Source: Promicromonospora citrea (lineage in GTDB: Bacteria > Actinomycetota > Actinomycetes > Actinomycetales > Cellulomonadaceae). Taken from it: 45,509 nt of DNA. A program made the position numbers and the translations under genes. Below the pieces are notes generated by a model that made no database searches, was not told the origin of the DNA, and worked only from the letters and a program-made list of their open reading frames with translations. The stretch is taken from NCBI RefSeq assembly GCF_013004695.1, contig NZ_JABEMG010000023.1:1-45509 (forward strand), given 5' to 3'. Positions 32,869 through 40,318 of the stretch are shown here, in pieces; position 1 is the first letter of the stretch; each line of letters begins with the position of its first letter.

Positions 32869-33659
32869 CCACCCTGCGTGCCGAGAGCGTCAGCCTGGGC
32901 TACGACGGCCTTCGCGTCATCGAGGGCCTCGACCTGACGCTGCCCGACGGCAAGATCACCGCCGTCGTCGGGCCGAACGCCTGCGGCAAGTCGACGCTGC
33001 TGCGCGGCATGGCCCGCCTGCACCCGCTCGACGGCGGCCGCGTCACGCTCGACGGCGCCGACATCGGCTCGATGTCCCGCAAGGAGCTCGCCCGCAAGGT
33101 CGGCATGCTGCCGCAGTCCTCGATCGCGCCCGACGGCGTCCGCGTCGCCGAGCTCGTCGCGCGCGGCCGCTACCCGCACCAGGGCTGGTTCGGCCGGCAC
33201 TCCTCCGACGACGACGCCGTGGTCGCCACCGCGCTGGAGTCGACCGGCGTCGCGGAGATCGCCGACCGGCCGGTCGCCGAGCTCTCCGGCGGTCAGCGGC
33301 AGCGCGTCTGGATCGCGATGGTGCTGGCGCAGCAGACCGACATCGTGCTGCTCGACGAGCCCACGACGTTCCTCGACGTGCGGCACCAGCTCGACCTCCT
33401 GGACCTGCTCACCGAGCTGAACCGCGCGCGCGGCACGACGGTCGCGATGGTGCTGCACGAGCTCAACCTCGCCGCCCGGTACGCCGACCACCTCGTCGTC
33501 ATGGCGGGCGGCCGTGTCGTCGCGGAGGGCGCACCGGCGGACGTGCTCACGCAGCAGGTCGTCGACGAGGCGTTCGGGCTGCGCGCCCAGGTGGTGCCCG
33601 ACCCCGTCGCGGGCTCGCCCCTCGTGGTGCCCGTCGGCCGGTTCCACGCGGGCGCCTGA
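32865..33659 (+). CDS. Iron-siderophore ABC transporter ATP-binding protein
   Basis: A 264-residue ATPase of the FepC/FhuC type. Walker A is GPNACGKST, the signature LSGGQRQRVW, Walker B IVLLDEPTTFLD and the switch His in VLHELNLAARYADH. It overlaps the second permease by four bases (ATGA) and has GAGGAG just upstream. It supplies energy for ferric-siderophore import. Confidence 0.95.
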   Translation: MTTLRAESVSLGYDGLRVIEGLDLTLPDGKITAVVGPNACGKSTLLRGMARLHPLDGGRVTLDGADIGSMSRKELARKVGMLPQSSIAPDGVRVAELVARGRYPHQGWFGRHSSDDDAVVATALESTGVAEIADRPVAELSGGQRQRVWIAMVLAQQTDIVLLDEPTTFLDVRHQLDLLDLLTELNRARGTTVAMVLHELNLAARYADHLVVMAGGRVVAEGAPADVLTQQVVDEAFGLRAQVVPDPVAGSPLVVPVGRFHAGA

Positions 33660-33726
33660 CCGACTTCACCCCCGTGGCGTTCCTCACCCGGAACCCGACG
33701 AATTCCGCAACATCGCCGTGACCAAA

Positions 33727-33745
33727 TGTGGTTAGGCTGACCTCA
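33727..33745 (+). promoter_or_regulatory. IdeR/DtxR-type iron box before the siderophore-binding protein
   Basis: TGTGGTTAGGCTGACCTCA matches TTAGGTTAGGCTAACCTAA at about 15 of 19 positions, including the GGTTAGGCT core. It lies 47 bp upstream of the GTG at 33792. A second short inverted repeat CGGTCG-TT-CGACCG (33763-33776) follows in the leader. Iron-dependent repression is inferred. Confidence 0.72.
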
Positions 33746-33791
33746 CCTCGACCGGCACCGGCCGGTCGTTCGACCGACACCGGGAGTCACC

Positions 33792-34844
33792 GTGCGCCTT
33801 CGCCGTTCCCTCGCAGCGGCCGCCGGCCTTGCCGCAGCATCCGCCCTCGCCCTGTCCGGCTGCGCCGCCGAGGAGCCCGCCGGGAACGACGCGACGCCGT
33901 CGTCGTCCGCCGCCGCGGGCGCGACCGACGAGTTCCCCCTGACCATCCAGCACGCGCTCGGCGAGACCGTCATCGAGGAGGCGCCCGAGCGCGTCGCCAC
34001 GTGGGGCTGGGGCTCGACCGAGGCCGCGATCGCGGCGGGCGTCTTCCCCGTCGCCGTGGCCGAGCAGACCTGGACGGTCGGCGAGGGCAACCTCCTGCCG
34101 TGGGTCGAGGAGGCCTACGACGAGGCGGGCGTCGAGCACCCGACGGTCCTCACCGACGCCGAGTCCGGCGCCACGGTGCCCTACGAGGAGTTCGCCGCCG
34201 CCGAGCCCGACGTCATCATCGCCACCTACTCCGGCATCACGCAGGAGCAGTACGACCTGCTCAGCGAGATCGCGCCGACGGTCGCCTACCCCGAGACGCC
34301 GTGGCAGACGCCGTGGGACGAGATCATCACCGCGACCGACGCCGCGCTCGGCCGCAGCGCCGCGGGCGAGGCCAAGGTCGCCGAGATCAACGACTACCTC
34401 GCCGAGCAGGCCGAGGCGCACCCGGAGTTCGCGGGCCAGACCGTCGCCGCGATCGTCGACTCCCCCGCCGAGGGCCTCATCTACGTGTACCGCGCCGGCG
34501 ACCCGCGCGCCGGGTTCCTCGAGGGCCTCGGCTTCGAGACCGCACCGGCCGTCGAGGAGCTCGCCCCGGACGACGACGAGTTCTTCTACACGCTGTCCTA
34601 CGAGGAGCTCGACAAGCTCGAGTCCGACGTGATCGTGGCCTACACCTACACCGAGGAGGAGGCGGAGGCCCTGCCGACCAAGAAGGAGCTGCAGGCCCTG
34701 CCCGCCGTCGCCGACGGCAAGGTGGCCCAGCAGGTCGGCACCGTCGCGGTCTCGGCGGTCTCGCCGCCCACGGCGCTCTCGGTCGAGTACCCCGAGGGCA
34801 TGCCGAAGCTGATCGACGCGCTCGCGGCGGTCCTCGCCGAGTGA
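33792..34844 (+). CDS. Iron-siderophore-binding lipoprotein (FecB/FepB-like)
   Basis: A 350-residue cluster 8 solute-binding protein. The signal peptide ends in lipobox LSGC near residue 23, followed by a Ser/Ala-rich linker. The family pattern is IQHALGETVIEEAPERVATWGWGSTEAAIAAG near residues 54-85, then EPDVIIATYSGITQEQYDLLSEIAPTV, and VSPPTALSVEY at the end. Start is GTG at 33792 with GGGAG six bases upstream. It has its own iron box and is probably made as a separate transcript to the permease/ATPase operon. The binding ligand cannot be told; hydroxamate siderophores are a common guess. Confidence 0.93.
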   Translation: MRLRRSLAAAAGLAAASALALSGCAAEEPAGNDATPSSSAAAGATDEFPLTIQHALGETVIEEAPERVATWGWGSTEAAIAAGVFPVAVAEQTWTVGEGNLLPWVEEAYDEAGVEHPTVLTDAESGATVPYEEFAAAEPDVIIATYSGITQEQYDLLSEIAPTVAYPETPWQTPWDEIITATDAALGRSAAGEAKVAEINDYLAEQAEAHPEFAGQTVAAIVDSPAEGLIYVYRAGDPRAGFLEGLGFETAPAVEELAPDDDEFFYTLSYEELDKLESDVIVAYTYTEEEAEALPTKKELQALPAVADGKVAQQVGTVAVSAVSPPTALSVEYPEGMPKLIDALAAVLAE

Positions 34845-34849
34845 CGCAC

Positions 34850-34892
34850 GCACCGAGGCGGGGCCGGGCGCGTCCCGGCCCCGCCTCGGTGC
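34850..34892. terminator. Bidirectional terminator hairpin, perfect 19-bp stem
   Basis: Arms 34850-34868 and 34874-34892 are perfect complements around the loop CGCGT. It lies between the siderophore-binding protein gene (stop 34844) and the convergent uppS (stop 34894), serving both. Confidence 0.88.
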
Positions 34893-34893
34893 G

Positions 34894-35697
34894 TCACCGC
34901 GCCGGCTGCTCCGGCTTGTCGAGCGCCCCGCCGTACCGCCGGTCGCGCCGGGCGTACTCCTCGACGGCCTTCCACAGGTGGCGCCGGTCGACGTCCGGCC
35001 ACGGCTCGTCGAGGAACACCATCTCGGCGTAGGCCGCCTGCCACAGCATGAAGTTCGACGTGCGCTGCTCGCCCGAGGATCGCAGGAACAGGTCGACGTC
35101 CGGCACGTCGGGCAGGTACAGGTACTTCTGCACGGTCTTCTCGGTGATCCGCCGCGGGTCGAGCCGCCCGGCCGCGACGTCGCGCCCCATGGCCGCGGCG
35201 GCGTCCGCGAGCTCGGCCCTGCTGCCGTAGTTGACGCACATCGTCAGCGTGCAGCGGTCGTTGTCCTGGGTGCGCGCCTCGGCCTCCTGCAGCACGTCGA
35301 TCACCGACTTCCACAGCCGCGGACGCCGCCCGGCCCAGCGGATGCGCACGCCCCAGGACGCCATGACGTCGCACTGGCGCCGCATCACGTCCTGCGTGAA
35401 CCCCATGAGGAAGCGCACCTCCTCGGGCGACCGCTTCCAGTTCTCGGTGCTGAACGCGTAGGCGGAGACGTACTCGACGCCCACCTCCACGGCACCCGCC
35501 ACGACGTCGAGCAGCGAGTTCTCGCCCGCCTTGTGCCCCTCGATCCGGGGCAGGCCACGGGCGTTGGCCCACCGGCCGTTGCCGTCCATGACGATGGCCA
35601 CGTGCCGGGGCAGGAACTCGCGGGGGATCTGCGGAGCGCGCTCGCCGGACGGGTGCGCGAACGGCGCCACCAGCTCCCGTGCCGTGCCGCGCGCCAT
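34894..35697 (-). CDS. uppS: Isoprenyl (undecaprenyl-type) diphosphate synthase, cis
   Basis: A 267-residue cis-prenyltransferase that builds the polyprenyl diphosphate carrier lipid for cell wall synthesis. Family blocks are [13 protein letters not shown] (catalytic Asp in the pyrophosphate-binding loop) at about residues 32-44, [27 protein letters not shown], then [26 protein letters not shown] at about 214-240. The length and Met-Asp-Gly-Asn-Gly motif are normal for the family. ATG at 35697 overlaps the recO stop (TGATG), the usual recO-uppS pairing in actinobacteria. Confidence 0.96.
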   Translation of the reverse strand: MARGTARELVAPFAHPSGERAPQIPREFLPRHVAIVMDGNGRWANARGLPRIEGHKAGENSLLDVVAGAVEVGVEYVSAYAFSTENWKRSPEEVRFLMGFTQDVMRRQCDVMASWGVRIRWAGRRPRLWKSVIDVLQEAEARTQDNDRCTLTMCVNYGSRAELADAAAAMGRDVAAGRLDPRRITEKTVQKYLYLPDVPDVDLFLRSSGEQRTSNFMLWQAAYAEMVFLDEPWPDVDRRHLWKAVEEYARRDRRYGGALDKPEQPAR

Positions 35698-36443
35698 CAG
35701 CGTTCCACCATCTTCAACGATCGCAACGTTCTCTCCAGGTAGTACTGGCCGTAGGCGGCGACGATGCCGCTCGCCTCCTTGCGGTGCCGCGCGTCGGACG
35801 CGTCGGCGGTCGCCCAGTCGCCCGCGAGCAGCGAGGACAGCAGGGCGAAGGTCTCGGGCGCCGGGGCCGTGGAGCCCGGCGGGCGGCACCGCGGGCAGAC
35901 GGCGCCGCCCTGCGCCACGTTGAACGCCTGGTGCGGGCCGGGCGCACCGCAGCGGGCGCAGTCCTCGAAGGACGGCGCCCACCCCGCGACGGCGAGCGCC
36001 CGCAGCAGGTAGGAGTCGAGCACCAGCCCGGCGTCGTGGTGGCGCTCGGCGAGGGCCCGCAGGCCGCCCGCGAGCAGCCAGTACTGCTGCACCGCGGGCT
36101 CGTGCTCCTGCGCCACCAGCCGGTCGGCGGCCTCGAGCATGACGGTGCCGGCGGTGTAGAGGCCGTAGTCCTCGCAGATGCGGCGCGCGTACGCGCCGAT
36201 GGTCTCGACCTGCGTCACGGTGTCCAGCCCCATGCCGGGCCGCGGGCTGCGGCCGGTGTGGAGCTGCACGTCGACGGCCATGAACGGCTCGAGCCGAGCG
36301 CCGAACTTCGACGACGTGCGCCGCACGCCCCTGCCGACGCCGCGCACCTTGCCGTGCTCGCGGGTCAGGAAGGTGACGATACGGTCCGCCTCGCCCAGCT
36401 TCTGGGTGCGCAGCACGATCGCGTCGTCTCGGTACAGGGGCAC
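35697..36443 (-). CDS. recO: DNA repair protein RecO
   Basis: A 248-residue RecO with an OB-fold at the N-terminus ([48 protein letters not shown]), a helical core and a zinc ribbon CARCG then CPRC (about residues 162-184). RecO works with RecF and RecR to load RecA onto single strands. The GTG start at 36443 is 34 bp after a membrane-protein gene, and it is coupled to uppS. Confidence 0.95.
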   Translation of the reverse strand: MPLYRDDAIVLRTQKLGEADRIVTFLTREHGKVRGVGRGVRRTSSKFGARLEPFMAVDVQLHTGRSPRPGMGLDTVTQVETIGAYARRICEDYGLYTAGTVMLEAADRLVAQEHEPAVQQYWLLAGGLRALAERHHDAGLVLDSYLLRALAVAGWAPSFEDCARCGAPGPHQAFNVAQGGAVCPRCRPPGSTAPAPETFALLSSLLAGDWATADASDARHRKEASGIVAAYGQYYLERTLRSLKMVER

Positions 36444-36477
36444 GGTGCCATTCTGCCCCCAGTCACCGACACTCCCG

Positions 36478-37107
36478 TCAGCGCTCGACGAACCGCGTGC
36501 CGTCGGCGGTGAGCTCCGGCTCCCACACGAACCGGTGGATCACGTGCTTCTCGAGGATCCGTCGCACCACGAGCGCCACGACGCCCCAGACGACGAAGAG
36601 CAGCAGCGTCTGCAGGAAGTTGATGCTGATCTTGTCGAACCCGGTGATCGCGAGCGTCGGGATGAGGAAGACCAGGCCGAGGAACGCGGGCAGCAGCTGG
36701 ATGCCGACCCACTGCACCACCGAGAGCATGTCGACGCGCCGCTCGGCGAGCACGCCGTGGTGGTCCATGACCTCGACCACGTGGTCCGCGCGCCACTTCG
36801 CGACGTGCCGGGCGACGGTCCACTGGGCGTCCCGCGCCTCGAGCGCCTGGCTGCCCGACGGCAGCCAGATGCCGAGGATCTGGTGGATCTCCGCCGGGCT
36901 CAGGTAGCCCTTGTCCAGGATGGTCAGGCTGTGCACCGGCGGCTGGCGCGTGTGGGTGGGCAGCACGAGGGCAGCGAGGAAGAGCAGCACACCGCCGCTC
37001 CCGAGCAGGCCCACGAGCGCCTCGGGCAGCCAGGGCAGGAGCAGGGTCGCGGTGGCGAAGGCCAGCGCGCCGAGCAGCGCGCAGACGATGCGGTTCTTCA
37101 TGGTCAT
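36478..37107 (-). CDS. Membrane protein of unknown function, four helices
   Basis: A 209-residue protein not recognised by me. Two helices near residues 7-25 and 29-48 flank a short loop, a polar middle of about 75 residues holds [30 protein letters not shown] and [21 protein letters not shown], and two more helices follow near 131-150 and 160-178, then a cationic tail. The middle would sit in the cytoplasm if both ends are inside. It may be co-transcribed with recO and uppS. Start could also be the second Met at 37101. A promoter is seen at 37118-37145. Confidence 0.7.
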   Translation of the reverse strand: MTMKNRIVCALLGALAFATATLLLPWLPEALVGLLGSGGVLLFLAALVLPTHTRQPPVHSLTILDKGYLSPAEIHQILGIWLPSGSQALEARDAQWTVARHVAKWRADHVVEVMDHHGVLAERRVDMLSVVQWVGIQLLPAFLGLVFLIPTLAITGFDKISINFLQTLLLFVVWGVVALVVRRILEKHVIHRFVWEPELTADGTRFVER

Positions 37108-37117
37108 GGTGGGCGTG

Positions 37118-37145
37118 ATTTTACCGGTACCCCGAGACCGTTCAG
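37118..37145 (-). promoter_or_regulatory. Promoter of the membrane protein-recO-uppS unit
   Basis: Minus-strand -35-like CTGAAC (37145-37140), 16-base spacer, -10 TAAAAT (37123-37118), ten bases to the ATG at 37107. A strong -10 for this GC background. No Shine-Dalgarno is visible, so a very short leader is possible. Confidence 0.6.
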
Positions 37146-37183
37146 GGCGATACGTCCGGATTGCGTACAGGCGGTTCGCCGGC

Positions 37184-37816
37184 TCAGCCGCCGACGAGCC
37201 GCGGCCACGCCGCGACCGCCGTCCCGACCACGGGCGCCGCGACCATGACGGCGGTGACCACGACGGGCAGCGCAGGGGTCCGGCGCAGCCGCCGCACCAC
37301 GACGGCGTCGCCGTGCAGGCGCGTGACGACCACCGTCACGACGGCGAGCACGAGCGCCGCCGGACCGTTCCCCCACGCGACGCCGAGGAGTGCGCCCCAG
37401 CTCCCGGCGAGCACGATGCTCGCCACGACCAGCACGACCTCCCACAGGTCGCGCCAGACCTGCCCGGCCCGCCGGCCCCGCAGCCACACCGCGGCGTCCC
37501 GCACCACGAGCGACCCGGCGAGCGCCGCCACCAGCGGGTACGCGAGCCGCCACAGGTCGGCGACCGGCCCGGGGAACGCGAGGACGAGCACGACGACGGC
37601 GCCCACGAGCGCGGCCTCGCCCGGCAGCCGGAGCGGGCGGACGGCGTCGAGCACCTGGCTGCGGCGGGCCGGCGTGCGCCTCCGGTCGCTGCCGTCCTTG
37701 CCGCGCTCGTGCAGCAGCGTCGCACCGACGCCCTGGACGGCACCGTCGAGCACCGCCCACGCCGCGAGGAGGGCGGACAGCAGGACGGCGAGCAGGCTCG
37801 CGAGCGCTGCGCTCAT
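37184..37816 (-). CDS. CydB-like membrane protein (half-length cytochrome bd subunit II homologue)
   Basis: A 210-residue protein with about six helices. The layout matches the first part of CydB: AAWAVLDGAVQGVGATLLHERGKDGSDRR, then LPGEAALVGAVVVLVLAFPGPVADLWRLAYPLVAALAGSLVVRDAAVWLRG, then WRDLWEVVLVVASIVLAGSWGALLGVAWGN. The length is about two-thirds of CydB and CydA is not adjacent, so it is not a normal oxidase subunit. It may be an orphan paralogue seen in other actinobacteria, or degraded. No Shine-Dalgarno is apparent before the ATG at 37816; a TACGTA motif lies about 50 bp upstream. Confidence 0.68.
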   Translation of the reverse strand: MSAALASLLAVLLSALLAAWAVLDGAVQGVGATLLHERGKDGSDRRRTPARRSQVLDAVRPLRLPGEAALVGAVVVLVLAFPGPVADLWRLAYPLVAALAGSLVVRDAAVWLRGRRAGQVWRDLWEVVLVVASIVLAGSWGALLGVAWGNGPAALVLAVVTVVVTRLHGDAVVVRRLRRTPALPVVVTAVMVAAPVVGTAVAAWPRLVGG

Positions 37817-37866
37817 CGCGCGCCCGCCGACGGTGCTGCAGCGTGCCTGGGGTCCACGCAAGAAGC

Positions 37867-37874
37867 CTACGTAG
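37867..37874. promoter_or_regulatory. CTACGTAG palindrome upstream of the CydB-like gene
   Basis: An 8-bp perfect palindrome 50 bp before the CydB-like start and 30 bp after the TetR gene stop. The core TACGTA and neighbouring GC recur as GCTACGTA in the TetR/EamA divergent region. A shared TetR operator is a speculative reading. Confidence 0.3.
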
Positions 37875-37902
37875 CGCTCCGGCCTCCGTCGACGGCGGAG
37901 TC

Positions 37903-38499
37903 TCAGCGAGCCGCGGTCGACGCCAGCAGCGTGGCGGCCGCGGCGCGCGCCGTCCCGAACGCGTCGGGCTGGGCGTGGGTGGTGTGGGCGATGATCGCGC
38001 CCTCGTAGAGGAGGTGCACCTGCGCGCCGCGGGCCTCGGCGTCGGGGTACCCGGCCTCGCGCAGCAGGTCGGTGAACGCGGCGAGCATGTACCGCTTGTC
38101 CTCGAGCACCACCGCGTTGCCCGGGTGGTCCAGGCCGCCGATCTCGGCGTGCGCGTTGACGAACGCGCAGCCGCGCCGGTTGTCCTGCGCCCACTCCTCG
38201 GCGATCTCGAGCGCGGCGAGCACCCGCTCGGCGCCCGGGCGCGCGCCCGCGGCGACCCGGGCGGCGAGGCGTGCGGAGAACCAGTCGACCCACCGCTCGC
38301 GACGGCGCCGCAGGTAGGCGGCGACGAGGTCGTCCTTGGAGCCGAACCGGTCGTAGAGCGTCTTCTTGGTCACGCCCGCCTCGTCGGCGATGAGGTCGAC
38401 GCCGACGCCGCGGATCCCGCGCTCGTAGAACAGCTCGCTCGCGGTGGCGAGGATGCGCTCGCCCGCCGCCGTGTGCGGGTTGGGGGTGCGTCGCGGCAC
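37903..38499 (-). CDS. TetR-family transcriptional regulator
   Basis: A 198-residue regulator. The N-terminal helix-turn-helix ILATASELFYERGIRGVGVDLIADEAGVTKKTLYDRFGSKDDLVAAYL is at about residues 16-63, followed by a ligand-binding helical domain. The GTG start at 38499 has GGAGGAGG seven bases upstream. It is divergent from an EamA-type transporter at 38572, so it very likely represses that gene, with a shared operator in the 72-bp gap. The ligand is unknown. Confidence 0.92.
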   Translation of the reverse strand: MPRRTPNPHTAAGERILATASELFYERGIRGVGVDLIADEAGVTKKTLYDRFGSKDDLVAAYLRRRRERWVDWFSARLAARVAAGARPGAERVLAALEIAEEWAQDNRRGCAFVNAHAEIGGLDHPGNAVVLEDKRYMLAAFTDLLREAGYPDAEARGAQVHLLYEGAIIAHTTHAQPDAFGTARAAAATLLASTAAR

Positions 38500-38540
38500 G
38501 GTGGCCTCCTCCGTCGGTGGACTTCCTGCGATTCACTGCG

Positions 38541-38566
38541 AGTATACCGACCTGTGTGGTTACGTA
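38541..38566. promoter_or_regulatory. Divergent promoters and TACGTA site between tetR and EamA genes
   Basis: AGTATACC at 38541-38548 reads TATACC as a -10 for the EamA gene and, on the opposite strand, TATACT as a -10 for the TetR gene, so the two promoters share bases. TACGTA (38561-38566) lies near the -35 of the TetR promoter and could be a repressor half-site. Confidence 0.5.
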
Positions 38567-38571
38567 GCAGG

Positions 38572-39579
38572 ATGAGACACAGCCTCCTCTACCGGATCGC
38601 CCCCGGGCTGCTCGTCGTGATGTGGAGCTCGGGCTTCGTCGGGGCGACGCTCGCCGCGCCCGTCGCCCCCGCGACGACCACGCTCCTGTGGCGGTACGTC
38701 GCGGCGGCACCCGTCCTGGTCGTGGTGGTCCTGGCGCTCCGGCGCCGGTACACGCTGCGCTACCTGCGGCGCGAGGCCGTGCTCGGGCTGCTCGGCCAGG
38801 TCGGCTACCTGTACGGGGTCTTCCTCGCCGTCCAGGAGGGCCTGCCCGCCGGGACCGCCGCCCTGCTCGCCTCGCTGCAGCCCGCCGTGGTCGCCGTCGT
38901 CCTCGCGCTCGTGCGGCGCGGGGAGAGGGACGGGTCGCGGCGCCGCGGCACCCGCCAGGCGGTCGGCCTCGCGATCGGCTTCGTCGGCGTCGCGCTCGCC
39001 GTCGGGCCCGGCGCCGTGGCCGGGACGGGGATCGCCGGTGCGCTGTGGGCGCTCGGCGCCATGCTGTCCCTGTCCGCCGCCACGCTGCTCGGCACCCTGT
39101 GGTCCGCTCCCGCGGCGCCCGGCGGGCGCACGTACGACGTGCTCGACTCCCTCGCGGTGCAGAGCGTCGTCACGCTGGCCGTCTTCGCCGCCGTGGCGTC
39201 CGCCGTCGGGCAGGCGGCCCCCGTCCCCGACCCGACGTTCTGGGTCGCCGTGGTCTGGCTCGTCGTCCTCGCCTTCGTCGGCGGCTACGGCCTGTACCTC
39301 TACGTCGGGCGCACACGCGGACCGGTGGTGGTGAGCACGTGGCTGTACCTGACGCCCGCGGTGTCGGCCGTGTGGGCGTGGGCGATGTTCGGGGAGACCC
39401 TGTCCCCGCTCGCCGTGGCCGGCTTCGCCGTCAGCCTGGCCGGTGTGCTGCTGGCGCGCCCCAGCGGGCCACGTGGTGCCACACCTTCTTCAGGTCCTGC
39501 GGATCGTGCTCGGCCGCCCGCACGGCGTCGCCCACCACGCGCGCGTCCAGCCACCCGCCCGGCGCACGCCGGGCCGTGA
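38572..39579 (+). CDS. EamA-family (DMT) transporter with Pro/Arg-rich tail
   Basis: A 335-residue transporter with two EamA repeats and about ten helices. Segments include LLVVMWSSGFVGATLAA at the start, a central WALGAMLSLSAATLLGTLW, and WLYLTPAVSAVWAWAMFGETLSPLAVAGFAVSLAGVLLARP near the end, the usual EamA C-terminal block. The final 38 residues (Pro/Arg/Ser/Ala-rich) are not part of the fold and are encoded antisense to the DUF3626 gene. Start is ATG at 38572 with CAGGA just before. Divergent from the TetR gene. Substrate unknown, probably an exported metabolite. Confidence 0.9.
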   Translation: MRHSLLYRIAPGLLVVMWSSGFVGATLAAPVAPATTTLLWRYVAAAPVLVVVVLALRRRYTLRYLRREAVLGLLGQVGYLYGVFLAVQEGLPAGTAALLASLQPAVVAVVLALVRRGERDGSRRRGTRQAVGLAIGFVGVALAVGPGAVAGTGIAGALWALGAMLSLSAATLLGTLWSAPAAPGGRTYDVLDSLAVQSVVTLAVFAAVASAVGQAAPVPDPTFWVAVVWLVVLAFVGGYGLYLYVGRTRGPVVVSTWLYLTPAVSAVWAWAMFGETLSPLAVAGFAVSLAGVLLARPSGPRGATPSSGPADRARPPARRRPPRARPATRPAHAGP

Positions 39580-40234
39580 GGGCGCGGGCCACGTCGACGA
39601 TCCGCGGGCCGCGGTACGCGGGGCGCGTGGCGAGCTCGTCGACGTGCAGCCGGAACCCGTGGTGCCACTCCACCGGGACGCCCAGCGCGCCCGCCGCGTC
39701 GGCCACCGGGGTGTCGCGGTAGCAGGGGTCCAGCACGAGCGCGGCGACGTCGTCCGCCAGGCGGACCGGGCCGTGCACCTGGGCCTCCACGTAGTCGTCC
39801 AGCAGGTCGTGCACGCCGCTCACCGCGTCCGCCTCGGCGAGCGCGACGAGCGGGGTGGGGTCGGTCGCCGCGACGTGCTCGGGCTCGAACACCGAGTCCG
39901 GGTAGGAGAACGTGGTGCGCTCCAGCACGTGCGGGCGGAGCCGCAGGTGGGCGGAGCCGAACCGGACGGCGCCGCCGGCGGGCCGGTCCCGGTGGTTCAG
40001 GGCGCCGTACCGCGGGCGCTCGTGCGCGGGCGCCGCGTCGTACCGGCCGCCGAACATCCGCTGCTCCCAGCGCCAACGGTCGCCGCCCTCGTGCGCGGTG
40101 AGCCCGCCGTTGCTCGTGCCGGTCTCGAACTGCGAGCGCCACACGCCGTCCCGGGCGAGGCGCTCCAGGAGCATCTCGCTGCCGTCGGCGACGAGGCGGT
40201 CGGGGTGGAAATTGATGGTGACGGGTCGGTGCAC
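39431..40234 (-). CDS. DUF3626 family protein
   Basis: A 267-residue protein. The pattern INFHPDRLVADGSEMLLERLARDGVWRSQFETGTSNGGLTAHEGGDRWRWE at the start, then RPRYGALNHRDRPAGGAVRFGSAHLRLRP, and VEWHHGFRLHVDEL with a LKKVWHHVARWG end, are the DUF3626 family. The function of the family is not established, to my knowledge. GTG at 40234 has no ribosome site and sits six bases after a -10-like TATGCT, so it may be leaderless. Its last 149 bp overlap the 3' end of the EamA gene on the opposite strand. Confidence 0.87.
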   Translation of the reverse strand: MHRPVTINFHPDRLVADGSEMLLERLARDGVWRSQFETGTSNGGLTAHEGGDRWRWEQRMFGGRYDAAPAHERPRYGALNHRDRPAGGAVRFGSAHLRLRPHVLERTTFSYPDSVFEPEHVAATDPTPLVALAEADAVSGVHDLLDDYVEAQVHGPVRLADDVAALVLDPCYRDTPVADAAGALGVPVEWHHGFRLHVDELATRPAYRGPRIVDVARALTARRAPGGWLDARVVGDAVRAAEHDPQDLKKVWHHVARWGAPAAHRPG

Positions 40235-40240
40235 GAGGTG

Positions 40241-40246
40241 AGCATA
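40241..40246 (-). promoter_or_regulatory. -10 element (TATGCT) directly before DUF3626 start
   Basis: TATGCT on the minus strand (40246-40241) is followed by exactly six bases and the GTG start. A transcription start at or near the G of GTG would make a leaderless mRNA. No -35 consensus was seen. Confidence 0.45.
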
Positions 40247-40250
40247 GGCG

Positions 40251-40297
40251 CGAGGTCCGCCCCCGCCCGCCCGCGGGGGCAGCGGAGGCGGACCTCG
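40251..40297. terminator. Hairpin with 11-bp perfect arms after the LAxTG gene
   Basis: Arms CGAGGTCCGCC (40251-40261) and GGCGGACCTCG (40287-40297) are perfect complements. The inner part is GC-rich and can fold further. It lies 22 bp after the minus-strand LAxTG gene stop (40319), so it is a candidate terminator for that gene. Confidence 0.6.
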
Positions 40298-40318
40298 TCC
40301 GCGACCCAGGTCAGGACG

